Shown: piece after piece, positions 32,713 through 42,022 of the stretch | Layout of the letters: every line of letters begins with the position of its first letter | Numbering within the stretch: position 1 is the first letter of the stretch | Source of the DNA: Kineosphaera sp032229625 | GTDB taxonomy: Bacteria > Actinomycetota > Actinomycetes > Actinomycetales > Dermatophilaceae | DNA: 64,000 bases | Assembly (NCBI GenBank): GCA_032229625.1 | Contig: JAVTVZ010000018.1 | Coordinates: 1-64,000 of the forward strand | Reading direction: 5' to 3' | Notes under the pieces: generated by a model | What the model was told of the DNA's origin: nothing | The model's input: only the letters and a program-made list of their open reading frames with translations | Databases searched by the model: none | Made by a program: the position numbers and the translations under genes

Positions 32713-34386
32713 TCAGCGGTGGGCGTCCAGCACGTGGATGCCGGTGCGGTCGGTCGTCAGGCACAGCGAGCAGATCTCGCCGGCGCCGGTCGCCGAGGCG
32801 AGCAGGTCGGGGCGCTCGAAGGTCTGCGCGCAGACGACGCAGTCGAGCTCGGCCGCGCTGGGGTTGCCGTGCTCGTCGTAGGCGTCGAGGTCGATGCCGT
32901 CGTCGGTGCGGCGCAGGTAGTAGCGCCCCTGCGTCGCGATCGCCAGGACCGGCGGGAGCACTGCGGCGAGGGCGACGGCGATGAGCGGGCTGAACGGGGC
33001 GATCGTGTCGCCGAGGCCGCCGAAGAAGGCGAGGATCGAGACGCCGCCGGCGACCAGGACCGAGACGAAGCCGACGGGGTTGACGGCATACAGCATGCCG
33101 CGGCGGAATTCCGGGGCGTGCGGCGAGAGCTTGAGGACGTACTTGTTGATCGCGATGTCGGAGGCGACGGCGACGATCCAGGCGATGCCCATGTTGGCGT
33201 AGAAGCCGAGGATCGTGTTGAGTACCTCGAACATGTTGAATTCCATGAGCGCCAGCGCGATCCCGACGTTGACGAAGACGAAGACGAGTCGCCCCGGGTA
33301 GTGCTTGGTGACCCGGGCGAAGGAGTTGGTCCAGGCCAGGGATCCCGAATACGCGTTCGTCACGTTGATCTTGATCTGCGAGAGCACGACGAGGACGACC
33401 GAGAGGGTCATCGCCAGCCAGCCCGGCATCATCTGGTCGTAGACGCCGAGGAACTGGTGGACGGGCTCGTTGGCGAATCCGGCGCCGCCGGCGATGTGGG
33501 TGATGAGGTAGACGGCGAGGAAGAGGCCGATGGCCTGCTTGAGGGCGCCGAAGACGACCCAGCCGGGGCCGGCGGTGACGACCGCGGCCCACCAGCGGCG
33601 CGAGTTCTGAGGCGTGCGCGGCGGCATGAAGCGCAGATAGTCGATCTGCTCGGCGATCTGCGCGATGAGCGAGAGGCAGACCCCGGCGGCGAGCATGACG
33701 GCCGGGAAGGAGACCCCGGTCGTGCCGCTCTCACCGGAGTAGGCGAAGAAGGTCGAGACCGCGTTCGGCTCGGTGACCAGCAGGAACGCCAGCGGGGCGC
33801 CCATGAGCAGCAGCCACAGCGGGGTGGTCCACAGCTGCAGCTGCGACAGCGCCCGCATCCCGTAGACGACGAGCGGGATGACGATGACGCTCGAGACGAG
33901 ATACCCCGCCCACAGCGGGATCCCGAGGCCGAGCTGCAGGCCCTGCGCCATGATCGAGCCTTCGAGGGCGAAGAAGATGAACGTGAACGTCGCGAAGATG
34001 ATGTTCGTCAGGACCGACCCGTAGTAGCCGAAGCCGGAGCCTCGGGTGATGAGGTCGAGATCGAGGTTGTAGCGGGCCGCATAGTAGGCCAGCGGGAATC
34101 CGGTGACGAAGATGATGACCGCGGCCACGAGGATGCCGAGCAGCGCGTTGGTCGTGCCGTGCGCGATCCCGATGTTCGCGCCGATCGCGAAGTCCGCCAG
34201 ATAGGCGATACCGCCCAGGGCGGACGTCGCGACCACGCCGGGCGCCCAGCGACGATAACTGCGCGGGGCGAAGCGCAGCGTGTAGTCCTCGAGTGTCTCG
34301 TCGGCCGAGGCGCTCGGCCCGCTCGCGAGCGCGGTGGGATCCGGGGGCACTTCCTGACCCGGGGTTTCGGTGATCGACGTGGCCAT
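32713..34386 (-). CDS. NCS1 family permease with C-terminal Cys4 motif
   Basis: A 557-residue transporter of the NCS1 (purine/cytosine/allantoin/hydantoin) family with about 12 hydrophobic segments. Typical regions include R-G-S-G-F-G-Y-Y-G-S and K-I-N-V-T-N-A-Y-S-G-S-L-A-W. After the last segment comes a hydrophilic tail with two Cys pairs (C-V-V-C ... C-S-L-C), which could bind zinc and is not part of the standard fold. Downstream of the urease operon on the same strand, with its own GlnR-like box, it likely imports a nitrogen-rich compound. ATG at 34386. Confidence 0.88.
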   Translation of the reverse strand: MATSITETPGQEVPPDPTALASGPSASADETLEDYTLRFAPRSYRRWAPGVVATSALGGIAYLADFAIGANIGIAHGTTNALLGILVAAVIIFVTGFPLAYYAARYNLDLDLITRGSGFGYYGSVLTNIIFATFTFIFFALEGSIMAQGLQLGLGIPLWAGYLVSSVIVIPLVVYGMRALSQLQLWTTPLWLLLMGAPLAFLLVTEPNAVSTFFAYSGESGTTGVSFPAVMLAAGVCLSLIAQIAEQIDYLRFMPPRTPQNSRRWWAAVVTAGPGWVVFGALKQAIGLFLAVYLITHIAGGAGFANEPVHQFLGVYDQMMPGWLAMTLSVVLVVLSQIKINVTNAYSGSLAWTNSFARVTKHYPGRLVFVFVNVGIALALMEFNMFEVLNTILGFYANMGIAWIVAVASDIAINKYVLKLSPHAPEFRRGMLYAVNPVGFVSVLVAGGVSILAFFGGLGDTIAPFSPLIAVALAAVLPPVLAIATQGRYYLRRTDDGIDLDAYDEHGNPSAAELDCVVCAQTFERPDLLASATGAGEICSLCLTTDRTGIHVLDAHR

Positions 34387-34453
34387 AGCCGCATTCCCTT
34401 TCCATGAGCGGATCGCGGCCGGCGCACACGAGCGCTGTCGGCCACTGGGAATG

Positions 34454-34459
34454 ACGGTA
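34454..34459 (-). promoter_or_regulatory. NCS1 permease -10 hexamer (TACCGT)
   Basis: TACCGT on the minus strand, 10 nt after a GTAAC element, as at nirB and the urease operon. Confidence 0.55.
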
Positions 34460-34469
34460 GGAGGGCGGT

Positions 34470-34508
34470 GTTACGTCTTAGCCCGGCGGCGTGTTTCCCT
34501 GCAGTAAC
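34470..34508 (-). promoter_or_regulatory. GlnR-like box upstream of the NCS1 permease
   Basis: GTTAC-n6-GAAAC is perfect; a GTAAC element follows 18 nt later, one more than ideal. It lies in the 129-nt spacer between ureD and the permease, giving the permease its own nitrogen-controlled promoter. Confidence 0.6.
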
Positions 34509-34515
34509 GGAGATT

Positions 34516-35469
34516 TCACGAGGGCTGAGGGCCGGCGGTGCGGGCCGCCGTGTCGTCTCCGGTGTCCTGGCCGGTCGTCGCGGCGGCCGGCCAGGTCGCG
34601 CGCAGCGGCGAGCGGTGCGTCTGGTCGCCGAGCCACCGCGTGAGCGTGCCGCCGTGATGCAGCCGCGTGTGCAGGACTCCCGGCACCCCGTCGCGCGGCG
34701 CGGCGGCCGCTCCCCCGTCGGGGCCCGGGCCGCCCGCTCGGCCGAGCGCCTGGCCGGCCTCTCGGCCGAGTGCCTGGCCGGCCTCTCGGCCCAGTGCCTG
34801 GCCGGCCTCTCGGCCCAGTGCCTGGCCGGCCTCTCGGCCGGGCTCGGGGCCGATGTGCAGGAGTTGGTCGAGGACCCGCGCGCCGTCGAGGATGCCCGGT
34901 AGGTCGCGCAGCGGCGCAGCCCCCGTCGTGGCCGGGCCGAGCCGCAGGTCCTCGGCGAGCACCGGCCGACCCCCGTAGGCGATCCGGGTCCGCGAGCACA
35001 CGGCTCCCCCGACCTCGCCGTGCCGCCCGAGCACGAGGGTGTCGCGCAGCATCAGCTGCCCGCCGGTGGCGACGTCGGCGTCGAGCCGGCGATCGACATC
35101 CGCACCGTCGGCGACGACGAACGGCTCACCGTGCCAGCGCAGCTCGGCCTCCGCCGCGACGTCCAGGCGCGCACTCCAGGAGGCACGTCCGCCCCGGGCG
35201 TCGTAGGCGATCGTCGCGGCGACATCCTCCAGCACGAGTCGCGCACCGGGCCCCACACGCACGTCGAGTGCGAGCGCGTCCCCGGCGAGCAGCAGCGCTC
35301 CGGCCGCGACGAGCACGACGTGCGCGACCTGCGCCCTCGGCGCGCCGCTGATCCGCACGAGCCGCGGCACGAGCAGGCCTGCGCGCGAGCGCACGCGCAG
35401 CCGACCCGAGGCCCCGACGTCGACACGCAACAGTGTGGGCTCGGGGGTCGACTCGGCGTCAGGACGCAT
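34516..35469 (-). CDS. ureD: Urease accessory protein UreD
   Basis: UreD is the scaffold that binds apo-urease and forms the nickel channel with UreF/UreG. The 317 residues fit the family by position and by segments such as L-V-P-R-L-V-R-I-S-G, L-L-L-A-G-D-A-L-A-L-D-V-R-V-G-P-G-A and R-D-T-L-V-L-G-R-H-G-E. A tandem repeat encoding four G-R-E-A-G-Q-A-L units is inserted near residue 220. I chose ATG at 35469, overlapping ureG by 11 nt. Confidence 0.88.
   Translation of the reverse strand: MRPDAESTPEPTLLRVDVGASGRLRVRSRAGLLVPRLVRISGAPRAQVAHVVLVAAGALLLAGDALALDVRVGPGARLVLEDVAATIAYDARGGRASWSARLDVAAEAELRWHGEPFVVADGADVDRRLDADVATGGQLMLRDTLVLGRHGEVGGAVCSRTRIAYGGRPVLAEDLRLGPATTGAAPLRDLPGILDGARVLDQLLHIGPEPGREAGQALGREAGQALGREAGQALGREAGQALGRAGGPGPDGGAAAAPRDGVPGVLHTRLHHGGTLTRWLGDQTHRSPLRATWPAAATTGQDTGDDTAARTAGPQPS
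34748..34843. repeat. 24-bp tandem repeat x4 in ureD
   Basis: Four near-identical 24-bp copies (unit gcctggccggcctctcggcc plus gagt) encode G-R-E-A-G-Q-A-L. In frame and probably a loop expansion. Confidence 0.95.
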
Positions 35470-36271
35470 GGACGCCGTCGGGGCGGTGGGCACGCTCACA
35501 GCCATCCGCGTCCTCGTCAAAGTGAACGCCGTGCCCATGCCCGTGCCCGTCCTGGCCGTGCGTGTGACTGTGCGTGTGCTCCTCGTGGCCGTGACGGTGC
35601 GGCGCCATCGGGCCGGGATCGACGGCGACGTGCCCGCCGGCGCGATAGGCCGCGAGGGTGTCCAGCACCCACCCGCGCAGCGCGGCGATCGACGCGGCGT
35701 CGTGGCGCGACAGGGCGATGACGGGCCGCCCGTCGCGGGTCTGGCGGCCCTGGGCGGTCATGAGCTCGGCGTCGACCCCGACATACGGCGCGAGGTCGGT
35801 CTTGTTGACGACGAGCAGGTCGGCGCGGGCGATGCCGGGGCCGCCCTTGCGGACGACGTCGCCGCCCCCGGCGACGTCGAGCACGAAGATCTGCGCGTCG
35901 ACGAGGGCCGGGCTGAAGGTCGCGGTGAGGTTGTCGCCGCCGGACTCCACGAGCACGAGATCCAGTGGCGCGAAGTCGGATTCGAGGTCCTCGACGGCGA
36001 GCAGGTTCATCGTCACGTCGTCGCGGATCGCGGTGTGCGGGCAGGCGCCGGTCTCCACCGCGCGGATCCGCTGCGGATCGAGCACCCCGGCGGCGCGCAG
36101 CATCTGCGCGTCCTCGTCGGTGTAGATGTCGTTGGTGACGACGCCGAGCGACAGGTCGGCGGCCAGCTCGCGGCACAGCAGCCCGATGAGGCTGGACTTG
36201 CCGGTGCCGACAGGGCCGGCGACCCCGAGACGCATCGGGCGGGCGGGCATGGGGGGCGTCGGGTCAGGCAC
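35459..36271 (-). CDS. ureG: Urease accessory GTPase UreG with C-terminal His-rich tail
   Basis: UreG is the GTPase that powers nickel delivery to urease. Seen: P-loop G-P-V-G-T-G-K-S-S near 20, E-T-G-A-C-P-H-T-A (the usual Cys-Pro-His nickel site), E-S-G-G-D-N-L and N-K-T-D-L. The normal protein ends near residue 215-220; here a tail with 11 His (H-R-H-G-H-E-E-H ... H-G-H-G-H-G-V-H) follows. No ureE gene is present, so this tail may store or hand over nickel. GTG at 36271 has GAGAGGAG 8 nt upstream; ATG at 36250 is the alternative. Confidence 0.95.
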   Translation of the reverse strand: MPDPTPPMPARPMRLGVAGPVGTGKSSLIGLLCRELAADLSLGVVTNDIYTDEDAQMLRAAGVLDPQRIRAVETGACPHTAIRDDVTMNLLAVEDLESDFAPLDLVLVESGGDNLTATFSPALVDAQIFVLDVAGGGDVVRKGGPGIARADLLVVNKTDLAPYVGVDAELMTAQGRQTRDGRPVIALSRHDAASIAALRGWVLDTLAAYRAGGHVAVDPGPMAPHRHGHEEHTHSHTHGQDGHGHGHGVHFDEDADGCERAHRPDGVHAS

Positions 36272-37010
36272 GGAAGAGTCTCCTCTCGGTACGGGCGTGG
36301 GCGTGATGCCAGGCCTCGAGCGCGGGCGCACTGTCGGCCGGGATCTCACAGAGGTGTGTGAGATCGGCGAGGTCGGCGACGAGGTCGGCGACGGCCGCGC
36401 GGGCGTCGAGCGACCAGTCGAGGGCGACGAGCGGATCGAGCGGCAGCAGCTTGAGCGCGGCGGCGGTCACGGTCTGCACGTCGTCGTAGGCGAGCAGCAG
36501 CGCGGTCCGCCCAGCGTCCAGTCCGAGAGCCGCGGCGAGGGCCCCGAGGACCACGGGCCGCCAGGACGTCCGCGCCTCGACGAGCGGAGCCACCCAGGCC
36601 GACGCCCGGGCCGACGCGTGTGCCGACGCGTGGGCCGATGCGCCGGCCGACGCGTGCCCCCGCTCCGGGTGGGCGGCCAGGTGCCCGAGCAGCCGGCAGA
36701 GCCCGCGCCCGGCGACATACCCGGCGTCGCGCAGCACGTGACTCGGGGTGCGCGCGGCCCACGCGTCGGCGACGGCGGTGGCATCGGCGCCGGTCAGGCA
36801 GTCGTGCCGCGCGAGCACGGCCGTCGCGGCGTCGACCCGCACGGTGCTGGCCAGGCGGGCGGCCAGGTAGTCCGGCACGGCGGCGGGGTCGAGCCCGGCG
36901 AGCAGCGCGGGCTCGAGGCCGCCGGACATCGTGTGCCCGCCCGCGGGCAGCCGCGCGTCGGCCAGCAGCATGAGCGCGTAGTCGAGCCCGGCGACCTCAG
37001 AAGAGCGCAT
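36264..37010 (-). CDS. ureF: Urease accessory protein UreF
   Basis: UreF bridges UreD and UreG in the activation complex. The 248 residues show L-L-A-D-A-R-L-P-A-G-G-H-T-M-S-G-G-L-E near the start, R-D-A-G-Y-V-A-G-R-G-L and L-L-L-A-Y-D-D-V-Q-T-V-T-A-A-A. An A-S-A-H repeat region (about 120-140) is inserted. ATG at 37010 overlaps ureC by 14 nt; its stop overlaps ureG by 8 nt. Confidence 0.92.
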   Translation of the reverse strand: MRSSEVAGLDYALMLLADARLPAGGHTMSGGLEPALLAGLDPAAVPDYLAARLASTVRVDAATAVLARHDCLTGADATAVADAWAARTPSHVLRDAGYVAGRGLCRLLGHLAAHPERGHASAGASAHASAHASARASAWVAPLVEARTSWRPVVLGALAAALGLDAGRTALLLAYDDVQTVTAAALKLLPLDPLVALDWSLDARAAVADLVADLADLTHLCEIPADSAPALEAWHHAHARTERRLFRA

Positions 37011-38700
37011 AGCGCTGCGCCAGGGGCAGGTGTGCGACCGGGGCGGGCACGACGAGCTCGCCCTCGACGGTGATCGCGAAGGTCTCGGGGTCGATCTCGA
37101 TGGCCGGGGTCGCGGCGTTGTGGATCATGTCGGCCTTGCCGACGTCGCGGGTCGGGGCGACGGCCCGCAGCGGCCGCCGCAGCCCGAGCCGCTCCCCCAG
37201 CCCGTCGGCGACGGCCGCCGGGGAGGTGAACGTGTAGCCCAGCGAGGCTCCCGCAGCCGCGACGAGCGCGGGCCGCAGGAGGACCGGCTGCGGCGTGGGG
37301 ATCGAGGCGTTGGGGTCGCCGAGCGCGCCCCACACGATCGCGCCGCCCTTGAGGACGACCTCGGGTCGCACGCCGAAGAAGCGCGGGTCCCACAGCACGA
37401 GGTCGGCGAGCTTGCCGGGCTCGACGGAGCCGACGACGTCGTCGATGCCGTGGGCGATCGCGGGGTTGATCGTGTATTTGGCGACATACCGGCGGGCGCG
37501 CTCGTTGTCGGCGGGCTCGCTGCCCCCGAGCGGCCCGTATCGCGCCTTCATGACGTGCGCGACCTGCCAGGTCCGCGTGACGACCTCGCCGATCCGGCCC
37601 ATCGCCTGCGCGTCCGAGCTCGTCATCGACAGCGCCCCGAGGTCGTGCAGCAGGTCCTCCGCGGCGATCGTCGTCGCGCGGATCCGCGACTCGGCGAAGG
37701 CGAGGTCCTGCGGCACCGCCGGGTTGAGGTGGTGGCAGACGATGAGCATGTCGAGGTGCTCGGCGACGGTGTTGATCGTGTGCGGCAGCGTCGGGTTCGT
37801 CGAGCCGGGCAGCACGTTGGGGTGCGCGGCGATCGTCATGATGTCCGGGGCGTGGCCGCCGCCCGCGCCCTCGGTGTGGAAGGCGTGGATCGAGCGGCCG
37901 CCGATCGCGCGCAGCGTCGACTCGACATACCCGCACTCGTTGAGGCTGTCCGAGTGCAGCGCGACCTGGAGGCCGTGCTCGTCGGCGGCCCGCAGCGCCG
38001 CGTCGATCGCCGCGGGCGTCGAGCCCCAGTCCTCGTGCACCTTGTAGGCCGCCGCGCCGCCGCGGGCCTGCTCGGCGAGGCCGGCGGCGCTGACGGTGTT
38101 GCCCTTGCCCATGAGCAGGAGGTTGATCGGCAGGTCGTCCAGGCCCCGCAGCACCTGCGCGAGGTGCCACGCGCCGGCCGTGACGGTCGTCGCCTTGCTG
38201 CCCTCGCTCGGCCCGGTGCCGCCGCCGCCGAGGGTCGTCAGGCCGGCGGCGAGCGCCTCGTGGATCTGGCTCGTCGAGAGGAAGTGGACGTGCAGGTCGA
38301 TGCCGCCGGCGGTGAGGATGCGCCCCTCGCCGGCGATGACGTCGGTGCCCGGGCCGATGTGCAGGTCGGGGTGGACGCCGTCGGCGATGTCGGGGTTGCC
38401 GGCGCGGCCGAGGGCGACGATCCGCCCGTCGCGGATGCCGACGTCGGCGCGCACGATGCCGGCGTGGTCGAGGACGACGGCGTTCGTGATGACGGTGTCG
38501 AGCGCCCCCTCGGCGCGGGTCGTGCTCCCCTGCGCCATCGACTCGCGGATCGACTTGCCGCCGCCGAAGACGGCCTCCTCCCCGCCGGCCGTGAGATCGG
38601 CGCTGACCTCGATCCACAGGTCGGTGTCGCCGAGGCGCACCTGGTCACCGACGGTCGGTCCGTAGAGCGCGGCATACGTCGCGCGGTCCAGGCGTGTCAT
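36997..38700 (-). CDS. ureC: Urease subunit alpha
   Basis: Catalytic subunit of urease (urea to ammonia and carbamate). The 567 residues carry the nickel ligands in D-L-H-V-H-F and H-T-E-G-A-G-G-G-H-A-P-D, the carbamylated Lys in Y-K-V-H-E-D-W-G, and the mobile-flap region V-C-H-H-L-N-P. The stretch after the HxH motif (S-T-S-Q-I-H-E-A-L) differs from the Klebsiella-type sequence but is complete. ATG at 38700, one base after ureAB. Confidence 0.97.
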   Translation of the reverse strand: MTRLDRATYAALYGPTVGDQVRLGDTDLWIEVSADLTAGGEEAVFGGGKSIRESMAQGSTTRAEGALDTVITNAVVLDHAGIVRADVGIRDGRIVALGRAGNPDIADGVHPDLHIGPGTDVIAGEGRILTAGGIDLHVHFLSTSQIHEALAAGLTTLGGGGTGPSEGSKATTVTAGAWHLAQVLRGLDDLPINLLLMGKGNTVSAAGLAEQARGGAAAYKVHEDWGSTPAAIDAALRAADEHGLQVALHSDSLNECGYVESTLRAIGGRSIHAFHTEGAGGGHAPDIMTIAAHPNVLPGSTNPTLPHTINTVAEHLDMLIVCHHLNPAVPQDLAFAESRIRATTIAAEDLLHDLGALSMTSSDAQAMGRIGEVVTRTWQVAHVMKARYGPLGGSEPADNERARRYVAKYTINPAIAHGIDDVVGSVEPGKLADLVLWDPRFFGVRPEVVLKGGAIVWGALGDPNASIPTPQPVLLRPALVAAAGASLGYTFTSPAAVADGLGERLGLRRPLRAVAPTRDVGKADMIHNAATPAIEIDPETFAITVEGELVVPAPVAHLPLAQRYALF

Positions 38701-38701
38701 G

Positions 38702-39388
38702 TCAGGCCTCCTTCTCGTCGTCGCGCAGCTGCAGCCCGGCGACGTGGCGCGCGCCGCGCAGGGCGACGAGGTCGACGGACCGGCTCACCCCCGGCTCGAC
38801 GCGCACGCTCGTGCCGCTGGGGATGTCGAGCCGGTAGCCGGTCGCGGCCTGCCGGTCGAAGGCCAAGGCAGCGTTCGCATCCGGCAGGTGGAGGTGGGAG
38901 CCGAGCTGCACGGGCCGGTCGCCGGTGTTGACCAGCGTGAGCGTGAGCCGCTCGTCCGGGCCGCGGTCGGCGTTGAGCTCGACGTCGCCGGGGGCGGTCC
39001 GCAGCGCGCCGGGATCGAGGGTCGACGCATCGGCCCACGCGGCGCCGGACGGCCCGACTCCTGCGCCGTCCGGCTCGCCGAGGGGTTCGCCGATCGGGTG
39101 GTGCAGTGTGACGAGCTTGCGCCCGTCGGGGAAGGTCGCTTCGACCTGGATGTCGTGGATCATCTCCGCGACGCCCGGCAGCACCTGGTCGCGGTGCAGC
39201 ACCTCCCGCCCGGCGGACATGAGGTCGGCGACGCTGCGGCCCTCGCGGGCGCGCTCGATGACCCACGTCGACAGCAGCGCGACGGATTCCGGATGGTTGA
39301 GCAGGACACCGCGGGCCAGGCGGTCGCGGGCGACCATCCCGGCGACGGACAGCAGGAGCTTCTCGGTGTCGGCGGGCGACAGGTGCAT
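38702..39388 (-). CDS. ureAB: Urease subunit gamma/beta fusion
   Basis: A 228-residue fusion of the small urease subunits. Residues 1-100 are UreA (M-H-L-S-P-A-D-T-E-K-L-L-L, G-V-A-E-M-I-H-D-I-Q-V-E-A-T-F-P-D-G), and about 125-228 are UreB (T-L-T-L-V-N-T-G-D-R-P-V-Q-L-G-S-H). Fused gamma/beta chains are known in several actinobacteria. The ATG at 39388 lies 8 nt after a TACCGT hexamer, so the mRNA is probably leaderless. First gene of ureAB-C-F-G-D. Confidence 0.96.
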   Translation of the reverse strand: MHLSPADTEKLLLSVAGMVARDRLARGVLLNHPESVALLSTWVIERAREGRSVADLMSAGREVLHRDQVLPGVAEMIHDIQVEATFPDGRKLVTLHHPIGEPLGEPDGAGVGPSGAAWADASTLDPGALRTAPGDVELNADRGPDERLTLTLVNTGDRPVQLGSHLHLPDANAALAFDRQAATGYRLDIPSGTSVRVEPGVSRSVDLVALRGARHVAGLQLRDDEKEA

Positions 39389-39396
39389 GGTCGGCG

Positions 39397-39402
39397 ACGG
39401 TA
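39397..39402 (-). promoter_or_regulatory. Urease operon -10 hexamer (TACCGT)
   Basis: TACCGT on the minus strand, 10 nt after the last GlnR-like element and 8 nt before the ureAB ATG. Confidence 0.6.
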
Positions 39403-39412
39403 GGCCGCGCGT

Positions 39413-39450
39413 GTTGCGTCGGCGTTACCGGGGCGTTCCCCCGGGGCAAC
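39413..39450 (-). promoter_or_regulatory. GlnR-like box upstream of the urease operon
   Basis: GTTGC-n6-GGAAC-n6-GTAAC-n6-GCAAC on the minus strand: all four elements are recognisable and every spacer is 6 nt. It is the most regular of the five boxes in the window and places urease under nitrogen control. Confidence 0.7.
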
Positions 39451-39507
39451 ACGCCCGCCTCGACGCTGCGCCCCGCGGGCGCCTGCGCGGTTGGTAGGGT
39501 CGGCGCG

Positions 39508-39605
39508 TCGACCACGGGAGCCTCCGGCAGGGGGCTGAGAGAGGGCTGTCGCCGCCCTGACCGTCACACCTGATCCGGGTCATACCGGCGGAGGGATTGT
39601 CGTCG
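39508..39605 (+). ncRNA. TPP riboswitch (THI element) upstream of thiC
   Basis: The conserved thiamine pyrophosphate aptamer pieces are in order: ACGGGAG at 39514, GGGGCTGAGA at 39531, GACC, CCTGATC, GGTCATACC, and GGAGGGA at 39590. Binding of TPP normally shuts off thiC expression. A TAGGGT hexamer at 39494 may be the -10. Ends are approximate. Confidence 0.95.
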
Positions 39606-39611
39606 GCGGGT

Positions 39612-39630
39612 GGCCCGGGCATCCCGGGCC
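39612..39630 (+). promoter_or_regulatory. Hairpin in the thiC riboswitch expression platform
   Basis: GGCCCGGG-CAT-CCCGGGCC, 7 nt after the aptamer, with no T-run. Further down, CGCTCGC (39664-39670) is complementary to GCGAGCG (39711-39717), which overlaps the GGAAG Shine-Dalgarno at 39707-39711. This suggests control at translation. Confidence 0.45.
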
Positions 39631-39719
39631 CGTGATCGCCGCACCCGGGCGTCTCACACCTCCCGCTCGCGGGCAGTCCTTGTCGCAGGACACGTCCCGG
39701 CCGAGCGGAAGCGAGCGTC

Positions 39720-41513
<1,794 letters not shown>

Positions 41514-41535
41514 TTCCCGACGACCGCCCAGGTCC

Positions 41536-41988
41536 TCACTCCTCGCCGCGGACGCGCCGACGCAGGGCCTTGTCCTCGCCGCGGCGCCGCTTGCTCGCCA
41601 GGCGGCGCCGCTGCGAGCCGCGCGTCCGGGCGGTCGGGCGCCGCGGCGGGCCCGGCGGGGCGAGCGCGGCGCGCAGCCGGGCCGCCAGCCGGTCCCGCGC
41701 GGCGACGCGGTTGCGGTATTGCGCGCGGTGCTCGGCGGCGACGACGGTCACGACCGGCCCGAGCGCCGCCACGACCCGATCGCGTTGCGCCGCGGTCAGG
41801 CTCGTGGTGGCGAGCAGGTCGAGGACGAGCTCGACCCGGCTGTCGGTCGTGTTGACGCCCTGCCCGCCGGGCCCGGACGCGCGCGAGAAGCGCTCGGTGA
41901 GCTCGTCGGCGGCGATCCGCGCGCCGCGCGGGATGCCGGGCCCGGCCGCGACGAGCAGGTCGCCGCCGGGCACTCCGCTCGCGCTCAT
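41536..41988 (-). CDS. arfB: Alternative ribosome-rescue factor ArfB (YaeJ-like)
   Basis: A 150-residue release-factor-like peptidyl-tRNA hydrolase that frees stalled ribosomes. The GGQ motif sits in S-G-P-G-G-Q-G-V-N-T-T-D-S-R-V-E-L, and the basic C-terminal tail (K-R-R-R-G-E-D-K) that enters the mRNA channel is present. No stop-codon-recognition domain. ATG at 41988. Downstream of ftsY by 34 nt. Confidence 0.92.
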   Translation of the reverse strand: MSASGVPGGDLLVAAGPGIPRGARIAADELTERFSRASGPGGQGVNTTDSRVELVLDLLATTSLTAAQRDRVVAALGPVVTVVAAEHRAQYRNRVAARDRLAARLRAALAPPGPPRRPTARTRGSQRRRLASKRRRGEDKALRRRVRGEE

Positions 41989-42022
41989 CGGGCCGGTCCT
42001 GGGGGTAGAGGGGTCGCGTCGG

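Noticed and set aside
35459..36349. Longer UreG start at 36349
   Set aside because: The extra N-terminal residues are Arg/Pro-rich and overlap ureF; GTG at 36271 has a strong ribosome site and fits UreG length.
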